Positions 62,001 to 64,000 of a DNA stretch of 64,000 nt are shown here, piece by piece. Below the pieces are notes generated by a model that made no database searches, was not told the origin of the DNA, and worked only from the letters and a program-made list of their open reading frames with translations. The stretch is from Euryodendron excelsum (taxonomy: Eukaryota; Streptophyta; Magnoliopsida; Ericales; Pentaphylacaceae). Positions within the stretch are counted from its first letter, which is position 1. The number at the start of each line of letters is the position of its first letter. The position numbers and the translations under genes are program-made. The DNA is taken from NCBI GenBank assembly GCA_033060915.1, contig CM065379.1, forward strand, positions 23,315,318-23,379,317, in the 5' to 3' direction.

Positions 62001-63369
62001 GAGATTTGAATAAAGGGACCTTTCAACTCCGGTATCATGCTAACAAAACAACCAATTGCTCTGGAAGCTTAAGCCAATAAAGAGCCATTGATTTATTTCA
62101 CCAAGAAGGCAAATTGGATGCCGAGACTTCCACCAAGTAAAATTTACAAAATTATAAAAAAGAATATAATGATTAAGATATTAATTGTGAATAGAAGTCA
62201 AAAGGTTCCCAAGGTGTGGAAGGTCCTTTCTGCAAACCTTGTTAAAGGCATTTTTTTTTTTTTTTTTCTATAACCAGATTAAGAATAAGGTTCCGTAAAC
62301 GTTAATGGATATTAGAAACTGATAAACAAAAATGTTTAAACAGTTAGTTGGGGGAGGGGATTCGTAGGGAATGGTAGATTCTATGAGTAGGGATAAAAAA
62401 AAGGAAAATAATAGTGATAATATTTGTGAAAAAAAAAGGTACATATAATAACAAAGAAAGAGAGTTGAGTGACTTAATCATGTCCATTTTCTAGTCACTT
62501 ATTTATCTCTTCCTTTCATGACTCAGGATTAACATGTGGATCCTGGGCCATGATACTTCCCTCTCTATCTCTTCCACTCTCCCTTTTACTTTATCTGATT
62601 TGCTAATAAATTCAAAATTATTCTTTGTTCTCCAATATTTTTTTAACAAAAAAAAACTCCTATTAAATATTCCTAATAGTTGTGTCAAAACAACTCAATG
62701 TTTTGAGTTGTTTCCGAATGTTTCATTGTGTTTCAGTGCATTTCCGTGAAAAAAATAGAATTTTGGCTTTCCACTAATGTTTCGTGTCAATTTCCTAAGA
62801 AACAAAAATGTTTTGGCTATTTCGATGGAAACTTTATAATCGGATAAAACAGAATCTGAGTGTCTGCTTAGGGTACAAGTTTGGAGTAGGACACATCTAA
62901 TCGTTTCTGTTTTTTTTATTTTTTTGATAAACCAGACACATTTGATACTCTAACCTAACATATCGTATCCACACAGGCCCGTTGGAGTGGAGATAACAGA
63001 CCACGTAATACTGGTTTGTATTATCATAGCATCCCTAGCTAAAGCATGGTAAACCTACTACTTACATGGTTGGAGCATGGAACGTGCACAATACTGCAGC
63101 AATATAATTGACCACAGCTAGTATCTTTTCAACTTCAAGTTTGTTATAACTTAAAAGTCAACTCGCTAAGTAGTGTGATATTTGTCTTCTAGGAATCAAT
63201 GTGAAAATTTTCATTTTGTCACATTATTTAAGTTCCTTGAGTAGACTTATACCAGACGGAATTTGTTTTAACGGATTCAAATGACCATGATATTGTACCT
63301 TTTGAAAAACTTCCTCCTGCCAATCCCCACTATTTGCATTTCCTGTCTGAGCTGTGGAATCTAATGAAG
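36181..63369 (-). CDS. MED15: MED15: Mediator complex tail subunit 15 (partial; 7 exons in window)
   Basis: Glutamine-rich subunit of the Mediator tail, which in the nucleus links DNA-bound activators to RNA polymerase II; Arabidopsis MED15a acts in development and salicylic-acid signalling. Joined exons: 63369-63299, 60303-60229, 59752-58355, 58224-57880, 46109-45909, 45820-45732, 36388-36181, giving 794 residues. All six introns are GT-AG with matching phases. In order: [12 protein letters not shown] and [17 protein letters not shown] (conserved segment after the KIX domain), [14 protein letters not shown], a long Gln/Ser/Pro-rich region with Q15, [14 protein letters not shown], then the conserved C-terminal third ([90 protein letters not shown]) ending LSAA-stop. 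The N-terminal KIX domain is beyond base 64000. No frameshift or stop seen. Confidence 0.93.
36990..37510 (-). mobile_element. RTE-type LINE reverse-transcriptase remnant in the last MED15 intron
   Basis: Minus-strand pieces of the RT and the region after it: [10 protein letters not shown], seen as [16 protein letters not shown] bases at 37500-37455 with frame slips, [11 protein letters not shown] after it, and in 37322-37119 [18 protein letters not shown] then [19 protein letters not shown]. The phrase Y.AECW.IKK.H..K..V.EMRMLRWMCG.TR is typical of plant RTE LINEs. Several frameshifts and stops; only 600-1100 bases from the terminal exon. Confidence 0.65.
37765..38110 (-). mobile_element. 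Possible TRIM-like retrotransposon fragment with Met-tRNA primer site
   Basis: On the minus strand TGGTATCAGAGCC (38012-38000) is the usual initiator-Met tRNA primer-binding site of Copia and TRIM elements. The neighbouring phrase CCCAATACCATCCCAGTACAC (in pieces, 37828-37849) recurs at about 38430-38450 with CACACGCCCAC/ACATGCCCACGC following, 600 bases away, suggesting two copies of one repeat. The LTR limits could not be fixed. Confidence 0.4.
38689..38739. repeat. (GA)n-(GAA)13 microsatellite
   Basis: A short GA run (38689-38700) followed by 13 GAA units (38700-38738). It lies directly at the presumed 5' end of the LINE; a (GAA)4 run (43857-43869) lies at the other end. Confidence 0.9.
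41005..41425 (+). repeat. 212-base tandem duplication inside the LINE RT region
   Basis: AGGCAACTTGGCTTGAGC at 41005 recurs at 41217, and homology continues to the matching TTTGAGAAGAGTTTTAATGC phrases at about 41187 and 41396. The two copies differ at many positions, so the duplication is old. Confidence 0.85.
42969..43301. mobile_element. 333-base insertion in the LINE, rich in GTTTCCGAAACG, with AAATTT duplication
   Basis: It interrupts LINE coding sequence: before it ...HARNKI, after it LILGHM..., and removing it rejoins the frame. AAATTT at 42963-42968 and 43302-43307 looks like the target duplication. Both ends carry GAAACGTTTCCG-type palindromic phrases and the middle is AT-rich. A related, inverted copy is at about 62690-62830. 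Confidence 0.65.
45732..45820 (-). CDS. MED15: MED15 exon (C-terminal conserved region, part 3)
   Basis: 89 bases; acceptor TGGATATGCAG before TCACCCATTC, donor GAAGTTAG|GTGAGA. Encodes [20 protein letters not shown] then LLDKFPIEV and two bases of the next codon. The intron before it is only 88 bases. Confidence 0.92.
45909..46109 (-). CDS. MED15: MED15 exon (C-terminal conserved region, part 2)
   Basis: 67 codons, phase 0, after an 11.8-kb intron. Acceptor CCTGTTGCAG before GTTAACCATG; donor CAAATG|GTGTGT. Encodes [67 protein letters not shown]. Ala6 is encoded by mixed GCA/GCT codons. Confidence 0.92.
47828..48300. mobile_element. hAT-like MITE (473 bases)
   Basis: A perfect 12-base terminal inverted repeat, CTAAGCAGCACA at 47828-47839 and TGTGCTGCTTAG at 48289-48300. 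The flanking octamers CGTGTAGG (47820-47827) and CTTGTAGG (48301-48308) differ at one base, fitting the 8-base target duplication of hAT transposons. It has no transposase. Internal phrases such as CGTGTCCAACACATGCC resemble 45030-45070 and 45540-45580, where another copy of the family may lie. Confidence 0.7.
48650..49110 (-). mobile_element. Possible LTR fragment with a TATA box
   Basis: GC-richer island in the large MED15 intron. On the minus strand TATATAAGAGGCCC (about 48873-48860) looks like an LTR promoter, and TGTTGGGCAAACATC (49091-49077) could be the LTR start. I could not find the other end or a target duplication. Confidence 0.3.
49440..52320. other. MED15 intron, no supported gene
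   Basis: AT-rich intron sequence with a (GT)n/(TA)n patch at 50040-50095, a poly-A tract at 51517-51532 and short ORFs that show no recognisable product. Confidence 0.5.
52330..53620 (-). mobile_element. L1-type LINE 3' fragment (same strand as MED15)
   Basis: Minus strand. 53606-53313 encodes [18 protein letters not shown], then [12 protein letters not shown] and [20 protein letters not shown], the region after the RT active site of plant L1 LINEs (usual form ...KSELVPVG... LAGWKRLYLSKGG). Frame changes follow; 52740-52327 holds [20 protein letters not shown], which begins the zinc-segment region. The 5' part including RT core is absent, as in most truncated LINE copies. Confidence 0.75.
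53621..57879. other. Rest of the 11.8-kb MED15 intron
   Basis: AT-rich, no supported gene. A phrase at 54066-54090 (CACCTACTTGGGGTTAGCTGC) resembles the common 3' tail of plant RTE LINEs and some SINEs. A GA microsatellite is listed separately. Confidence 0.5.
55307..55344. repeat. (GA)19 microsatellite
   Basis: Nineteen uninterrupted GA units; on the MED15 sense strand a CT run. The ORFs across it (poly-Arg/Glu, poly-Leu/Ser) are artefacts. Confidence 0.95.
57880..58224 (-). CDS. MED15: MED15 exon (C-terminal conserved region, part 1)
   Basis: 115 codons, phase 0. Acceptor TTGATTTTCAG before GTAAAGTCAATG; donor ATTGAG|GTATTG. Encodes [20 protein letters not shown] through [82 protein letters not shown] may serve as a nuclear-localisation patch (inference). 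Confidence 0.93.
58355..59752 (-). CDS. MED15: MED15 large Gln-rich exon
   Basis: 466 codons, phase 0. Acceptor ATTTTACAG before CATGATTCTC; donor AAAGTG|GTTAGT. It starts [20 protein letters not shown] and passes into a low-complexity Gln/Ser/Asn/Pro/Met region with repeated phrases ([26 protein letters not shown]) and Q15, then a Pro/Ser-rich stretch ([26 protein letters not shown]) and ends [11 protein letters not shown]. Reading past the donor gives a spurious tail. Confidence 0.93.
58979..59023 (-). repeat. MED15: Poly-glutamine (Q15) codon tract in MED15
   Basis: Fifteen Gln codons, a mixture of CAG and CAA (eight CAA, seven CAG). The interruptions should make it less prone to slippage than a pure CAG run. 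Confidence 0.9.
59753..60228 (-). other. MED15: MED15 intron, 476 bases
   Basis: Lies between the conserved helical exon and the Gln-rich exon. Nothing notable except a GT/GGGTGG-rich patch at 59865-59912. Confidence 0.8.
60229..60303 (-). CDS. MED15: MED15 exon (conserved helical segment)
   Basis: 25 codons, phase 0 at both ends: [18 protein letters not shown] then IARKLQQ. Acceptor TTACTATGCAG, donor CAGCAG|GTGGTT. This short exon is strongly conserved in plant MED15. Confidence 0.92.
61857..61874. repeat. C18 homopolymer
   Basis: Eighteen C, followed by 60 bases of TTCTTTCC-like pyrimidine tract. On the MED15 sense strand it reads as poly-G. Confidence 0.9.
62690..62830. repeat. Second copy of the GTTTCCGAAACG repeat family
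   Basis: Reverse-complement phrases shared with 42969-43301 include GAAACRTTWSYGTTTC, ACGAAACAYTAGTGGAA and CACTGAAA. It is diverged and its ends could not be set. Confidence 0.5.
63299..63369 (-). CDS. MED15: MED15 exon (first in window)
   Basis: Acceptor ...GTGTTGTAG before CTTCATTAG, donor CAAAAG|GTACAA. It begins with the last two bases of a codon and encodes [20 protein letters not shown] then FQK. The GDWQEE motif precedes the conserved helix in the next exon. Upstream exons are outside the window. Confidence 0.9.
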
Positions 63370-64000
63370 CTACAACACAAAAATAAATGTGTTTGCATTA
63401 GCACAAAATCTGTACATGATGCTATGATTTAGTAAATAAAGAATAAGTCGAGTGATAACTTCCTCCCCCCTGCCCACCAAACAAAAGAAAGGATAAGTGT
63501 TCACATGCACGAAAAAAATACACTGTACAATCACATAAGTCAGAAAATCTTCGTGCCAGCAATGGTTCCAGGAGGGCCAAAGCAACATCCAGTTGTAATA
63601 CAATTATAGGCTTAGACAAAGAGATCAAATGTAATCAGATCATGTTACCAGCAGCGGGCAATCCTAGCAACGGATATAGGATGGTGGAGCATGATAGGAA
63701 AGAGTCTCAACCATACTTTTTTATTGTATTTAATAAAAAAACTAACAATTTATCTACAACTTAATAAGGAATGATGACATGAAGATGGTGGAGAATTATG
63801 GCTCCACCAAGTCAAAGGAACATTAATAATGGAGAAGCCCTGGTTCCCTAGTTTCTGAGATGAACAGAACTACACTAATAAAAGCTCTGAATAACTTTAG
63901 CAGAAAACGAAAAATCGCCTTTTTTTTGTAGGTAAATGCAAAAAGATTATTAATCAAAAGCAACCAGAAAGGCATCACCTCTATACACTGGATGTATACA
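63370..64000 (-). other. MED15: Start of the next upstream MED15 intron
   Basis: No further MED15 exon was recognised in these 631 bases. Since the exon at 63369 begins in mid-codon with a good acceptor, the upstream part of the gene lies beyond the window. Confidence 0.6.

Larger units (their letters stand above)
60304..63298 (-). other. MED15: MED15 intron, 3.0 kb
   Basis: AT-rich intron with a C18 run (61857-61874) beside a pyrimidine-rich plus-strand stretch, a T-run near 62251-62268, and a copy of the GTTTCC repeat at 62690-62830. No gene seen. Confidence 0.7.

Noticed and set aside
61594..62002. Proline/serine/phenylalanine-rich ORFs around the C18 run
   Set aside because: They lie in a MED15 intron and arise from a pyrimidine tract.
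1..64000. A previously undescribed defence or gene-transfer system
   Set aside because: The window is a plant retrotransposon nest plus the MED15 gene. The novel-looking signals are structural features of transposable elements; nothing supports a new multi-gene system.

Overview
This is flowering-plant nuclear DNA: a multi-exon plant gene with GT-AG introns, plant-type Ty3/gypsy Ogre/Tat retrotransposons with very long LTRs, decayed L1- and RTE-type LINEs, small inverted-repeat elements and many simple repeats. I cannot name the species. No bacterial-type operon, CRISPR array, tRNA or rRNA gene was seen.

Bases 1-33240 are a nest of Ogre/Tat elements of one broad family. Reading outside in: (1) a plus-strand element X, of which the end of its 5' LTR (31290-32175), its primer-binding site and its leader (to about 33240) remain; (2) a minus-strand LTR F inserted in that LTR, of which only the last 434 bases (30856-31289) lie in the window; (3) a minus-strand element, here called A-D, inserted in F: 5' LTR D (26685-30855), primer-binding site, leader, a broken gag (25103-23119), no recognisable pol, an antisense plant-mobile-domain pseudogene (19411-21272), polypurine tract and 3' LTR A (8039 down to 6889, then 2187 to beyond base 1); (4) three solo LTRs inside A-D: E (2188-6888, plus strand, inside LTR A), B (8905-13439, target duplication AAAGT) and C (13499-18683, target duplication ATAGA). 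The apparent tandem row of LTRs is therefore nested insertion, not a tandem array.

Bases 33240-36180 are AT-rich spacer with a 234-base-offset duplication around a poly-A tract, then the 3' flank of the gene.

Bases 36181-63369 (minus strand) hold the only recognisable host gene, MED15 (tail-module subunit of the Mediator co-activator). Seven exons giving 794 residues could be joined with consistent GT-AG splice sites and phases; the N-terminal part with the KIX domain lies beyond base 64000. Two introns are very large (11.8 kb and 9.3 kb) and hold an L1-type LINE, an RTE-type LINE remnant, a second LINE fragment, a hAT-like MITE, a TRIM-like fragment and a GTTTCCGAAACG-rich repeat. All exon junctions remain intact, so the gene looks functional despite this load.

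The most unusual signals lie in the Ogre/Tat LTRs: a copy of the primer-binding-site core (TGGCGACTCC) about 150 bases before the real one, next to an 8-bp inverted repeat; an array of hairpins carrying GGTAAGT splice-donor-like sites in U3; and a gag-only element with an antisense transposon-type ORF.
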